DNA from: Leptospira vanthielii serovar Holland str. Waz Holland = ATCC 700522
GTDB taxonomy: Bacteria; Spirochaetota; Leptospiria; Leptospirales; Leptospiraceae
Length of the DNA stretch: 64,000 nt
Direction of reading: 5' to 3'
Assembly: GCF_000332455.1 (NCBI RefSeq)
Contig: NZ_AOGY02000072.1
Coordinates: 141,501-205,500 of the forward strand
Shown here: positions 1 through 8,957 of the stretch, one piece after another
Position numbering within the stretch: the stretch's first letter is position 1
Layout of the letters: every line of letters starts with the position of its first letter
Position numbers and translations under genes: made by a program
The notes under the pieces: generated by a model
What the model saw: only the letters and a program-made list of their open reading frames with translations
Databases searched by the model: none
Told to the model about the DNA's origin: nothing

Positions 1-960
1 TTCGATATTAAGAATCGTTCCTTTGTCTCTTACTTTTCCGCCATAAGCTGGAAGGACTCCTGTTAAATTTGAACTCCCATCGCTAAAAACTTCTTGGATG
101 ATCTGAGAACCTAACACCGAAAAGTTTCCTTTTCTATCCAACAATTCCAAACGAGCACGAAGTTCCCACCAATCCTTTAGTTTAAATTTGGCAAAGATAC
201 CAGGTAAAATTCCTTTCATAGAATACTCTGCATTGGCATCTCCTCCAATGGACCAAGTGGCTTTATTAGGAACGGCCGATTCTGGTCTACTTGTAGAATA
301 AGAACCATAAGAGATATTATTTCGTTCCGTATAACGGTGAAAGTTGATAGATGGTCCAATCATAAAAATCTTAGAAACAGGATGTGTATAAGAAAAACGA
401 AGATGTTGGCTCACACCTTCAAATCGTAACAATCGGTTTCCCTCAAAAGCGCTGGCCCAATAGGTATCGGTTCTAGGGGAAAAAAAGTTATTGGATGCTG
501 GAAGATCTCGGCTATAAACACCGAGGGACGTATCTTCCGCCAACTGAACTTCAAATTTATTTTTGTATCCGTAACGAATGTCCCAAAACTGAGAATTGAG
601 TCCCAACTCTTTGGCTGGTTTGTATGGGACAGAAAGTGGAGTTCCAGGTTCTGTGAATTGACGGAAAAGGGAATTTTGAAACCAAGCAGGCCCCGTTTCA
701 TTGAGGATTGCAGGAGATAATTTTCCAATACCCCAACCAGTTCGAAGCATAACTCTATGTTCATACACCTGATTAAAAATATCCATTCGAGTTTGGTTAT
801 TTTCTCTATCTTCTAATGGGACAGAAGAATTTGTATTTGCATCTGTGCTTCCCGTTTTAGATTCCTCTGACCGCAAAGGTATTACTGCAAAGACAAATAA
901 CATAGAGATTAGAACTGAATAAAATTTTAATGAAATCAATTTTGAAAATTTAATAAACAA
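1..960 (-). CDS. Putative outer-membrane beta-barrel protein, 3' end outside window
   Basis: The minus strand is open from about 960 to the left edge, so the C-terminal part is missing. The N-terminus carries a signal peptide (FIKFSK, then a hydrophobic run ending near PLRSEE), followed by a short Asn/Thr-rich linker and long stretches of alternating polar and aromatic residues (YRNNISYGSY-like segments, WELRARLELLD) typical of beta-barrel strands. No family was recognised. Start choice: a TTG at 960 lies inside the 3' end of the upstream OmpA-like gene, about nine bases after a GGGA sequence, and gives a basic signal-peptide head; a second TTG at 939 is the alternative. The overlap suggests translational coupling with the OmpA-like lipoprotein. 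The 354-base open frame at 411-764 is a shadow on the same strand. Confidence 0.6.
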   Translation of the reverse strand, partial: MFIKFSKLISLKFYSVLISMLFVFAVIPLRSEESKTGSTDANTNSSVPLEDRENNQTRMDIFNQVYEHRVMLRTGWGIGKLSPAILNETGPAWFQNSLFRQFTEPGTPLSVPYKPAKELGLNSQFWDIRYGYKNKFEVQLAEDTSLGVYSRDLPASNNFFSPRTDTYWASAFEGNRLLRFEGVSQHLRFSYTHPVSKIFMIGPSINFHRYTERNNISYGSYSTSRPESAVPNKATWSIGGDANAEYSMKGILPGIFAKFKLKDWWELRARLELLDRKGNFSVLGSQIIQEVFSDGSSNLTGVLPAYGGKVRDKGTILNIE

Positions 961-1654
961 TGCGAACCGTCCCTACATAAATTTCAGTTCTACGGTTTTT
1001 CTTTTCCGCAAGCATTGTATCGACTATTTTGTGTAAATCAGCGAAACCATCCACTTCCTTAAAACGTGCTTCAACAATTCTGTGAATTAGTTTTAATTCA
1101 AGTTTTACGGATTGAGAACGTTCCTTACTTAACTTAAGGTTCATTGAGAATGCACCCACACTATCTGTGTGTCCACCAATACGACAATTGGTTTCAGGGT
1201 ATGCTTCCATAGCGTCGCCAACTTTGGCGATGAGTTCTTTAGCTTTAGGAGTGAGGGTGGACTTTCCTGATGGGAAGGCGACGTCGCCATCAATGACAAT
1301 CAGTAGTTCTCTAAGACGTTTTTCATCATCTTCAATTCGTTTGAGTTCAACCCCTTTTCCGACAAGGCTACCTCCCACTTCTTCAAATGGTGTTCCGGTA
1401 TGTTCGAAATCACTACGGAGTCCTTTGTATAATTTCTCCAAATATTCGGAAGTTCCCATTTTATCCAAAGAACCTTCGGGTAAACTTCCTAAGTGGTCAC
1501 CAGCTTTATCCTCTTTAGGGGTGACGCAACCGCAAAACTTTTGAAAGGCTACCGACTCTGCCCATTCTGGTTTTCCTGTTGTATTACAACTTACAACAGT
1601 TAACATGAGTAAGATCGAATTTAAAACATTGTAGGAATAATTTTTTTTAAGCAT
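950..1654 (-). CDS. OmpA-family peptidoglycan-binding lipoprotein
   Basis: A 234-residue lipoprotein expected to tether the outer membrane to peptidoglycan. The N-terminus has a basic head (MLKKNYS), a hydrophobic core and a spirochaetal lipobox LTVVSC, so the mature protein should be lipidated on that cysteine. The C-terminal half is an OmpA domain: a FPSGKSTLTPKA strand-helix, then GGHTDSVG, N-LKLSKERSQSV, and a terminal RRTEIYV. The GHTD and RR positions match the peptidoglycan-contacting Asp and Arg of the family. The open frame begins 42 bases upstream at 1696, but 1654 places the signal peptide at the start and has AAGGA ten bases upstream. The middle region (residues 40-110) is unassigned. 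It is not obviously Loa22, which is shorter. Confidence 0.8.
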   Translation of the reverse strand: MLKKNYSYNVLNSILLMLTVVSCNTTGKPEWAESVAFQKFCGCVTPKEDKAGDHLGSLPEGSLDKMGTSEYLEKLYKGLRSDFEHTGTPFEEVGGSLVGKGVELKRIEDDEKRLRELLIVIDGDVAFPSGKSTLTPKAKELIAKVGDAMEAYPETNCRIGGHTDSVGAFSMNLKLSKERSQSVKLELKLIHRIVEARFKEVDGFADLHKIVDTMLAEKKNRRTEIYVGTVRIVY

Positions 1655-1723
1655 AAGGTGACAATCCTTATCTTTGGAACCAATCAATGAAATCAATTGT
1701 TAAATTACAGAAAGCAAAATTAA

Positions 1724-1739
1724 CACCATTAAGATGGTG
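1724..1739. other. Perfect 6-bp hairpin in a 258-base gap
   Basis: CACCAT, loop TAAG, ATGGTG: a perfect six-base-pair stem between the OmpA-like lipoprotein and the DUF1554 gene, which are transcribed divergently. No T-run follows on either strand, so it is not a standard terminator. It may be an operator or a 5' leader structure of the OmpA-like gene. I see no convincing -35/-10 pair or further gene in 1697-1954. Confidence 0.3.
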
Positions 1740-1954
1740 AACCAATCTTCATAACATGAAGTTGACACATACATTAGGAGAACACACTAGGGACACTCCT
1801 CAGATTCCGCTACAACCTGCCTATTTTTTCACCACCAACTAACTTCTGTATTAAGATATCTTTCGAAATTCATGAAACTTCGGATTTTCGTTGCTCCTAC
1901 TAGATAAAAAGAAAGATTTGGACTAGCTGAAACATTGGTGACTAAAAACTATTT

Positions 1955-4744
1955 ATGAACTTTTATCAATACATCCGATCCCTTCCCTTAGTTCTTTTTT
2001 TATCTTTATTTCTATTCCAAAATTGCAGCGGCCAAGTTTCTGCAGGAGATACATTTCTCTTTGGACTGAGCGAACAGTTTGATAAATTATTTGGGAAGGA
2101 AGCTGCGACTATATCTTGTTCGACTGATGTAGTGATTACGGCAAAAAAAATTGATCTCGTGGAAGATGGAAACGTTTCCGCATCATTTAGTACAACAGAA
2201 GATTCTGGAATTACTCCTTCTCCAACGGAAAACGATTGGGGATACAGTAGTTTCGAAACGTGTATTTACCCCAATTCTCCCTTTAGCGGTTCTCTTGAAA
2301 TTCCTGTATCACTCTCCGCAACCTATGGCACAAGAATCAATTCTGAACAATCCATACCTGCCCTTCCTGCTATACCTGCCAAACTTACATTTACTGGAAA
2401 TGGGGTAACAGCAAAACAATGTCTGCGATTCACATCAGTGAACGATAATGATCGAAATGTAGTTGTCGATCCGATGACAGTGGATTTAGGTAAAATGGTC
2501 CAAAAAGATGGTGATGGGAAAGCAACATCGGGAACTTACTCAGGAAAAGATGCCTGTGATATTTCTATATCCCTAGAAGATGATGAAGCACCTGGAGTTA
2601 GGGTTTCCAACATTCGCGTTATGGAAGAACCTGGACCTTTAGCAAATACCACTTACGGAACTTTCAAAGTCAAATTGCGGTCTGCTCCTTCAGCCAATGT
2701 AACTATCCCCATCAATGATGTTTATGATGCGGTAAACGTTGGGAATCGAGAAGGAACTGCCAATCCAAAAACATTAACATTTACAACAGGAACTTGTCCA
2801 GCAACAGGAAACTGGTGTGCGGAACAAACTGTCAGGGTTGATTCTGTCGACGATTTAGAGTTAGATGGACTAAAATCTTATACTATCGAACTTGGAAAAA
2901 CAACGAGCACCGATTCCGAGTATAACGGAATCAAACCAAGAAATGTAGTGGTTTACAATCTAGACCAAAGTGTCCCAGGGTTTAGTGTTCTTAAATTTAG
3001 TGGTGGTTCCACAATCAATTCAGCTAGTGCAAATATTCCAACGATTACAGGTTTTGCGACTGACGAGAACAACCAATTTGGCGATAAATATGCCAACTTC
3101 CAAATTCGACTTCGTTCCAAACCAACAAACAATGTTACGTTAAATTTTACATCCAATTGCGGAAATAAATGTACCATCCAAACACCATCCTTGGTATTCA
3201 CACCGAGTGATTGGAATACCTACCAAACCTTTCGCGCCATCGGGAAAACAGATTCGGCAAATGCGGGTAATCAAGATTATACTGTCTCGTTTACAGTAAG
3301 TTCCTCTGACTCAACCTATAGTACAACAGTCTATAAACCAAGTGTTACGATTCGTTCTTGCGATAATGATGGGACAAATCTCATCCAACCTTGTAATTAT
3401 TCTGGTTCTCCCGATGGAACTACGACGAATACTCGACTCAGTGCAGCGGAAGGAGGGTCCACTCAAATATGGCTCATCACTCAATCTTCTCCGACTTCTC
3501 CTGTCACCGTTGGTCTCACTTCCAGTGATACAACAGAAGGTACAGTTCCTGCAAGTGTTACTATCGATTCTAGCAATTATCATGGAATGGAAACAGGCGC
3601 CACAAATCGAATAGGTTTGACTCATGTGGATGATGCTTTAGTAGACTTAACACAAAACTGGACCGTCACTACGGCCACTTCTACGGGTGGTTTGGCTTAT
3701 GATCCAATTGATATTTACGCAGCTACAACAGACGACGAAAAAGCATTTTATATAACTCACACAGGTTCGCCAAAAGAAGGAACGGCCAATGTAGCTACAG
3801 TGCATGTTTGTTTAGGTGGAAATAATCCAGATGAACCTGTGGTTCTAAATATTAGCTGTAAAACATATACCTCTACAGAGGCCGCTTACAACGAGTGCGA
3901 TACGATTTCCCCCTCGCAAATTACTTTCCCTATAAATAGCGAAGTTGAGCCAATTAATGCTTCTGATTCGGGATGTGCTGCTTCAGCAAAAAAACAATCT
4001 TTTACCGTTAGTGGTAAGGATGATTTATTTGCCGATGAAAACCAACCTTTTGACATTCGGTTTACTATGGCTGCCAATACAGATACAAACTATTCGGTCG
4101 CAACCAATCCTTCAGACCATTCCATTACGAATGAAGACGATGAGCCAGTAGGTAAAAAAATATTTACAACTTCCAACTCCTATAAAGGTGAAATGGGTTC
4201 AGATGGGGTTTTTGGTGCCGACCTTACCTGCAATAACAATAAACCGCCAGGCGTTTCAGGAACGTACAAAGCGTTGATCATAAGTAATAGTGTTGGAGAT
4301 ACATCGATTGCAAACCACCGGGTGCCAAACGGAATTAACTGGGTCCTTTCGCCTAACTATCATTACTACCGTTGTATCGGTTCGGGATATAATGTTTGTA
4401 GCGATGAATACACAAGACTTTTTGTTACAGATGGGTCTGCTTCATTCAATCCGACCTCCATGTCCCGTGATTTTTCAACTACTGCATCAGATGAATTTTG
4501 GACTGGAATGAAAAGTGACCTAACGCCTGCAACCCAAACAGCATTAAACCCTGATGCAACGGCTTGTAATGATGCATCACTAGTCTATAGACAAAACTGT
4601 CACGGCTTCAATTACGAAACTTGTACAACAAATGCCGCTACCTACTTCTACGGCGAGATATGGGTTCGCAATGGCAATGGTTCCGTATCCAATGCATCGA
4701 GACGCTGTGATTTGTTTAAAAAACTGATCTGCGTAGAACAATAA
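1955..4744 (+). CDS. Large DUF1554 lipoprotein with Calx-beta/Ig-like repeats
   Basis: A 929-residue surface-protein candidate. The N-terminus is a signal peptide with the likely lipobox FQNC at residue 24. Residues about 60-730 form several immunoglobulin-like or Calx-beta-like repeats of roughly 110 residues; each contains a KLRSAPSANVT- or RLRSKPTNNVT-type strand, a (L)TFT or VFTPSDW segment and a VDDLELDG-type loop. The last ~190 residues (from KKIFTTSNSYKGEMGS) match the leptospiral DUF1554 domain: GVFGADLTCNN, YKALIISN, a W-V tyrosine-rich segment, FWTGM, C-GF and a final CVEQ. Many paired cysteines suggest disulfides outside the cytoplasm. DUF1554 proteins are mostly found in Leptospira and their function is unknown; adhesion is a guess. 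Confidence 0.75.
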   Translation: MNFYQYIRSLPLVLFLSLFLFQNCSGQVSAGDTFLFGLSEQFDKLFGKEAATISCSTDVVITAKKIDLVEDGNVSASFSTTEDSGITPSPTENDWGYSSFETCIYPNSPFSGSLEIPVSLSATYGTRINSEQSIPALPAIPAKLTFTGNGVTAKQCLRFTSVNDNDRNVVVDPMTVDLGKMVQKDGDGKATSGTYSGKDACDISISLEDDEAPGVRVSNIRVMEEPGPLANTTYGTFKVKLRSAPSANVTIPINDVYDAVNVGNREGTANPKTLTFTTGTCPATGNWCAEQTVRVDSVDDLELDGLKSYTIELGKTTSTDSEYNGIKPRNVVVYNLDQSVPGFSVLKFSGGSTINSASANIPTITGFATDENNQFGDKYANFQIRLRSKPTNNVTLNFTSNCGNKCTIQTPSLVFTPSDWNTYQTFRAIGKTDSANAGNQDYTVSFTVSSSDSTYSTTVYKPSVTIRSCDNDGTNLIQPCNYSGSPDGTTTNTRLSAAEGGSTQIWLITQSSPTSPVTVGLTSSDTTEGTVPASVTIDSSNYHGMETGATNRIGLTHVDDALVDLTQNWTVTTATSTGGLAYDPIDIYAATTDDEKAFYITHTGSPKEGTANVATVHVCLGGNNPDEPVVLNISCKTYTSTEAAYNECDTISPSQITFPINSEVEPINASDSGCAASAKKQSFTVSGKDDLFADENQPFDIRFTMAANTDTNYSVATNPSDHSITNEDDEPVGKKIFTTSNSYKGEMGSDGVFGADLTCNNNKPPGVSGTYKALIISNSVGDTSIANHRVPNGINWVLSPNYHYYRCIGSGYNVCSDEYTRLFVTDGSASFNPTSMSRDFSTTASDEFWTGMKSDLTPATQTALNPDATACNDASLVYRQNCHGFNYETCTTNAATYFYGEIWVRNGNGSVSNASRRCDLFKKLICVEQ

Positions 4745-4751
4745 ACAACGG

Positions 4752-5924
4752 TTAGCTCAATACCTTCAACTTTTCTTTCAAAGACTTGGCGGCCATCGCA
4801 AAACCGCCGTCAGCTCCATCTACAAAATGAACTTCCTCTGATGATGCCACTTTTAATACACAGGTCATAAGCGACCTGTTGGATACATAAATTCCATAAC
4901 AAAGAAGGCCTTCCGATTCTAACTGGTCCAAAAATGAAACAAGGGTCTCTCTATGTTGTTTAGATCCATCAATGACCATCTTTAAGGTTCCATCGTACTT
5001 ACGAAAGTCCGCAGAAAGAACTTGGTAGTCTTTCAATTTGTTTAAGGAATAATGTCCCGATCGGAGAGGGATTCCAAACCGCATGGCGAATGCCATCACC
5101 GTTCTTTCGATCCAAATTTTTGCGAGTGTCAGATAGAATTTTAATCCACTGGCGGTGCCCACACGAGCAAGCGCTTCGTTTCGTAAATAAGGACCCGAAT
5201 CGAGTTCAATGTGGTTCACACGTAAAGGATGATAGTCTCCTTCTTCCCCATATTCGGAACGAATGAAATGGAGAACACGGGTAACTATTTTTTTGCAAAC
5301 TTCAAAATCTTTGTGGATGGGTTTTACAATGAGAGAAACAATTTCTCCTCGTTCACTTGGGATATCTTTCCATCGACAAGTAAATCCTGTAAAATCAGCA
5401 GGTAATATCTTTTCATTTTCGCGAACCAGATAAGATTCATCTTTTCCTTCTTTGATCCAGGTTTCTGCGAGTGGCAAAGCATCACCAAACAAAGAACATT
5501 GGACATAGTGTTCGGATGCACGAAACTTACTTAAAAATAACTCTGCACCGGCACGATACAACTCCTGAACCGGTACAATCCCGGCGCGCATCTCTAAACC
5601 AAAGGCAGATCGCACTTGGGAGATGGTATCAGCAATGGCAGAACGAATGGGAAATAATAAATTGATAGGAAGTAAAAAAGTAACACCATCCCCACCAAAT
5701 ACAAAAGGGAAGTCCATATGTCCATAAACATTGGCAACAGCTATGGCGGTAAGTCCTCCCGCAGTATTCACATCTTTATATCTACCCTCTTCAATGGCTT
5801 TGGTTGACCCGACAATGTCGGTAATCAAAACAAACCAATCATCAGGAACTTTAGTAGGCATATTGCCATCAAAAAGATTTTGAAAATCGGGACTTGGCTT
5901 TAGGTTTTTATAAAAATCATCCAC
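4752..5924 (-). CDS. DUF3095 family protein, nucleotide-cyclase-like
   Basis: A 390-residue cytoplasmic protein without signal peptide or membrane segment. The N-terminal part (WFVLITDIVGSTKAI, then VANVYG and FVFGGDGVTFLLP) resembles the core of class III adenylate/guanylate cyclases: a DIVGST metal-binding-type strand and a GGDG turn, which is the hallmark of DUF3095. Whether it makes a cyclic nucleotide is not known. The C-terminal third (RFGIPLRSGHYSLNKLKDYQ, ADFRKYDGTLKMVIDG) is also typical of the family. The in-frame start is GTG at 5924; the ATG at 5920 is in another frame. It ends eight bases from the convergent DUF1554 gene and stands alone on its strand, divergent from nagZ. Confidence 0.75.
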   Translation of the reverse strand: MDDFYKNLKPSPDFQNLFDGNMPTKVPDDWFVLITDIVGSTKAIEEGRYKDVNTAGGLTAIAVANVYGHMDFPFVFGGDGVTFLLPINLLFPIRSAIADTISQVRSAFGLEMRAGIVPVQELYRAGAELFLSKFRASEHYVQCSLFGDALPLAETWIKEGKDESYLVRENEKILPADFTGFTCRWKDIPSERGEIVSLIVKPIHKDFEVCKKIVTRVLHFIRSEYGEEGDYHPLRVNHIELDSGPYLRNEALARVGTASGLKFYLTLAKIWIERTVMAFAMRFGIPLRSGHYSLNKLKDYQVLSADFRKYDGTLKMVIDGSKQHRETLVSFLDQLESEGLLCYGIYVSNRSLMTCVLKVASSEEVHFVDGADGGFAMAAKSLKEKLKVLS

Positions 5925-6014
5925 AGAAAGTCAGACGATGGATTTCACATACAAAGTAGAAATTTTTCTTAGTTGTCTCGGAAAAGCCGTCTGTAAATCG
6001 TACTATCATAGCTT

Positions 6015-7781
6015 ATGAACCAAGTTCTACTTCGCACATCCTTTTCTCTCTTCCTCCTTTTCGGATTTTTTGGCTCTTCCTATTGTTTTGGATTTTATTT
6101 AAGCGAACTTGCCGCCAACGAACGTAAGGTTTGGTTAGAAGAAAAAGCATGGGCCATCACTAATTCCATGACAGAAGCGGAACTTGTCGGTCAAACCATC
6201 CACATTGCCATTCCTCAAAAAATAGTGGATTCTGTTGCCATCGAAGAAATTTCAGAAACTAAACCTGGCGGAATCATACTCTTTGGAAAGAACTTAGGCA
6301 AAAAAGAAGAAATCCTCTCTCTCACAAGAGGATTACAATCGCAAGCAAAGGAGAAAGGACTTTCCCCCTTTCTTATCTCCACAGACCAAGAAGGTGGACG
6401 AGTTTTCCGAGTTCAAGATGGGATCACACCTTACCCCGGAGCTATGGCTGTGGGCCAAACAGGAAATACCCAATGGGGAGAAACCGTAGGGTTTGTTACT
6501 TCTTATGAACTTCGTAACCTTGGACTCAATTTTCTTTTTGCACCAGTCCTTGATATCAACAACAATCCGCTAAACCCCGTCATCAACACACGGTCGTTTG
6601 GTTCTGATTCCAAACGAGTTTCGGAAGTTGCAGTGGCTTATGAAAGAGGAGCTCGTGCGGGAGGATGTCTTCCCGTTATCAAACACTTTCCAGGACATGG
6701 GGACACCACTGTCGATAGCCATTTGGGCCTTCCGATTATAAACAAAAGTTTGGAAGAGTTAGAACAATTGGAATTGGTTCCTTTTAAAAAATCCATAACG
6801 GGCGGTGCCGAAGCAGTGATGTCTGCTCACATCATGTATCCTAAAATTGATCCGCAGTTTCCCGCCACTCTCTCCAAGACCATATTAACGGATGTTTTAC
6901 GAAAGAGTTTAAATTTTGATGGAATCATCATCACAGATGCGATGGAAATGCATGCTATTTCCAAAAACTATGAAAAAGACAGGCCGGGAGTTTTGACCCT
7001 ACTCGCTGGTGCCAATATTGTTCTTCTTACTAGTTGGGGTGAAACGGCTCGTAAGTTTAAAGCGCAACTAAGTGATGCTTACAAAAACGGAGAGTTCCGT
7101 TACGTGGACAAAGATGGAAAAGAACATGACAAACTGAGAGATGCTGTCCAAAAACAAATTCGCAAAAAATTAGAACTGGGACTTTATGATGAAAACTCTA
7201 TCCTTCCCAAAGTTTACGATGAAAACCAAAAACAAAAAGATTTTTTGACCAATTGGAATTTGGAAAGAAACCAAAGATACGCAAAACTATCAGAGTCCAA
7301 AAACTTTGTAAAAGAAATTAACGAAGACTCCATTCACGCTTATCCAAAACCAGTTTTGACAGCAAACATCTTACCAACCGAGACTCTATCGTTTGTAAAA
7401 AACAATCGTTTGCGAGAAACTCTCAAATCAAAAAAAATCGATTCGGTTCCTTTCAAATCCTTCCAAACCCAATCAAAAAACAAATTGGTCACAACTTATC
7501 TTTTTGATTCCACTTCCGAAGCAGAAGTTCTATCCATTGTTAACTTAGCAAAAAAACATCCCACAAAAAGATTTATCACTTTGCATGGAGGAACTCCGTT
7601 TATCAAACTTCCGGAACTTCCCAACTTAGAATATTTGTTATCGTTTTCTTTGACCCAAGGATCTTGGGAAGCATTGGGTGAGAAAGTAAATTCAGGGAAA
7701 GAGATCCCTAAAGTAGATTTGATTTTACTACCTAAGGGATCGAAGACACCATCCAAAGGTGCCTTCCCAGAACGACTGTAA
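6015..7781 (+). CDS. nagZ: Glycoside hydrolase family 3 beta-N-acetylhexosaminidase (NagZ-type)
   Basis: A 588-residue GH3 enzyme likely to remove N-acetylglucosamine from peptidoglycan fragments. Residues 1-25 form a hydrophobic export signal, so this copy probably acts in the periplasm rather than in the cytoplasm as in E. coli. The barrel shows GGIILFGKN, STDQEGGRVFR, the loop motif KHFPGHGDTTVDSHLGLP with the Asp-Ser-His acid/base dyad of NagZ, and IIITDAMEMHAI containing the nucleophile Asp. The family core is about 340 residues, so residues ~370-588 are a C-terminal extension of unknown role, comparable in place to the second domain of two-domain GH3 enzymes. Ends five bases before the convergent PilZ-like gene. 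Confidence 0.85.
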   Translation: MNQVLLRTSFSLFLLFGFFGSSYCFGFYLSELAANERKVWLEEKAWAITNSMTEAELVGQTIHIAIPQKIVDSVAIEEISETKPGGIILFGKNLGKKEEILSLTRGLQSQAKEKGLSPFLISTDQEGGRVFRVQDGITPYPGAMAVGQTGNTQWGETVGFVTSYELRNLGLNFLFAPVLDINNNPLNPVINTRSFGSDSKRVSEVAVAYERGARAGGCLPVIKHFPGHGDTTVDSHLGLPIINKSLEELEQLELVPFKKSITGGAEAVMSAHIMYPKIDPQFPATLSKTILTDVLRKSLNFDGIIITDAMEMHAISKNYEKDRPGVLTLLAGANIVLLTSWGETARKFKAQLSDAYKNGEFRYVDKDGKEHDKLRDAVQKQIRKKLELGLYDENSILPKVYDENQKQKDFLTNWNLERNQRYAKLSESKNFVKEINEDSIHAYPKPVLTANILPTETLSFVKNNRLRETLKSKKIDSVPFKSFQTQSKNKLVTTYLFDSTSEAEVLSIVNLAKKHPTKRFITLHGGTPFIKLPELPNLEYLLSFSLTQGSWEALGEKVNSGKEIPKVDLILLPKGSKTPSKGAFPERL

Positions 7782-7785
7782 ATCT

Positions 7786-8931
7786 TTAAGTAAGAACCTC
7801 TCTGATTCCACCACGTTTGCGGATTTCATCATACAAAGTTTTCCGCATAGCTTCATCAGCATCGACATAACGAAGCAAATACAAATCTGACTTTTGTTTG
7901 GTGGGCATCATCTTTGCTCGGATATGAAACATAGGTCCATTATCAAAACTAAAACTCACTTCCCAAAGGTCTTGTTGTTTCCAAATTTCGGACGAAATCC
8001 CTGGAGGAAACATAAATACAATTCCTCGATCCGACAATCGTTCTGAAAGTGTAATAAAAGGTCTGGGTGTTTCTTTAATATCGAATCGTTTTTCGTTGTT
8101 TTCTTTTTGGTCTTTTGCAATTCGTTTTAAAACTTCTAACTGTTTATCTATATTTTCTTCTGTGAGTAAAAGTTTATTTTTATCCAATTCCAAAACCTGT
8201 TTTTTTTCATCTGGTGGAGGCCAAGGAGAAACAGTAATGGATACTTTATCCGTTAACATCAAGTGGGATTCCCCTTTCCTTTCAATTTTACCATTAAAAT
8301 GAAAAATCACTCCACTCTCGTTGGTTCGAATCACTTTACCTTCCAAAAGATAACCACCGCTACTTGGTCGGAACACGTATAATTTGGCTTCCTTACCTGG
8401 AACGAGTAAATCTTTAGAAAGACCTTTGATCGACAAAAGAAGTTCGTCTGCCGTTTTTTGCATCACATAGGTAAGTTCTTCTCGTCCATCAGCTTCCAAA
8501 GCACCTACTTCACCCACGGTCAGTTCATTCAAAGAAAGAATTTCTTTTTTGAATTCCACACCAGACCGGAAGAGTTTATCAAAAAGGTCCACCTCCTTTT
8601 CTGTTGTATTGGCATTGGATTTTAAAAAGTATCGATAGAGTGCGTTCTTTAGTTTGTTACGGTTTTCAGGTAAAAGATAAATTTCGCGTTCTTCTTCATT
8701 CAAATGGTCATAAAAAGCGTGAAGGATATTCAACTCTACCTGGTTACACTTTCTTGCTATGGCATATCTTTGGAACTCAACCCAGTAGTTTACAACATTT
8801 GCTTGTTTGTGTTGTAAATAATTCATCACCCTCACGTAAATAAAGGCGGCAACACCCATAAGAAAGATGTAAAAAAGGTAGATTGTATCAAATTTCGGAA
8901 AAATCCAAACGACTTGTGCTATAAAATTCAT
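7786..8931 (-). CDS. Membrane protein with degenerate YcgR/PilZ-like domains
   Basis: A 381-residue protein with one N-terminal membrane segment (residues ~15-35) and a cytoplasmic helical region to about residue 130. Residues ~150-260 look like the first YcgR/PilZN barrel (LVPGKEAKLYVF, GGYLLEGKVI, then beta strands), and ~280-375 like a PilZ barrel (LSERLSDRGIVFMFP, WEVSFSF, LLRYVDADEAMR). The canonical c-di-GMP motifs RxxxR and (D/N)xSxxG are not intact: RLSDRG stands where D-x-S-x-x-G is expected. So a c-di-GMP receptor role is possible but unproven; similar proteins occur in spirochaetes near motility genes. GAGGA lies about ten bases before the ATG. Only 26 bases separate it from the divergent murA start. 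Confidence 0.45.
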   Translation of the reverse strand: MNFIAQVVWIFPKFDTIYLFYIFLMGVAAFIYVRVMNYLQHKQANVVNYWVEFQRYAIARKCNQVELNILHAFYDHLNEEEREIYLLPENRNKLKNALYRYFLKSNANTTEKEVDLFDKLFRSGVEFKKEILSLNELTVGEVGALEADGREELTYVMQKTADELLLSIKGLSKDLLVPGKEAKLYVFRPSSGGYLLEGKVIRTNESGVIFHFNGKIERKGESHLMLTDKVSITVSPWPPPDEKKQVLELDKNKLLLTEENIDKQLEVLKRIAKDQKENNEKRFDIKETPRPFITLSERLSDRGIVFMFPPGISSEIWKQQDLWEVSFSFDNGPMFHIRAKMMPTKQKSDLYLLRYVDADEAMRKTLYDEIRKRGGIREVLT

Positions 8932-8957
8932 AATTTACTTTTCCTCATATCCATATT

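Noticed and set aside
1167..1544. Plus-strand 125-codon frame
   Set aside because: It lies fully opposite the OmpA-like lipoprotein and has serine/proline-rich composition typical of an antisense shadow.
1758..1790. TTGACA box in the 1697-1954 gap
   Set aside because: No -10 element is found at 16-18 bases; the AGGAG after it has no start codon at a useful distance.
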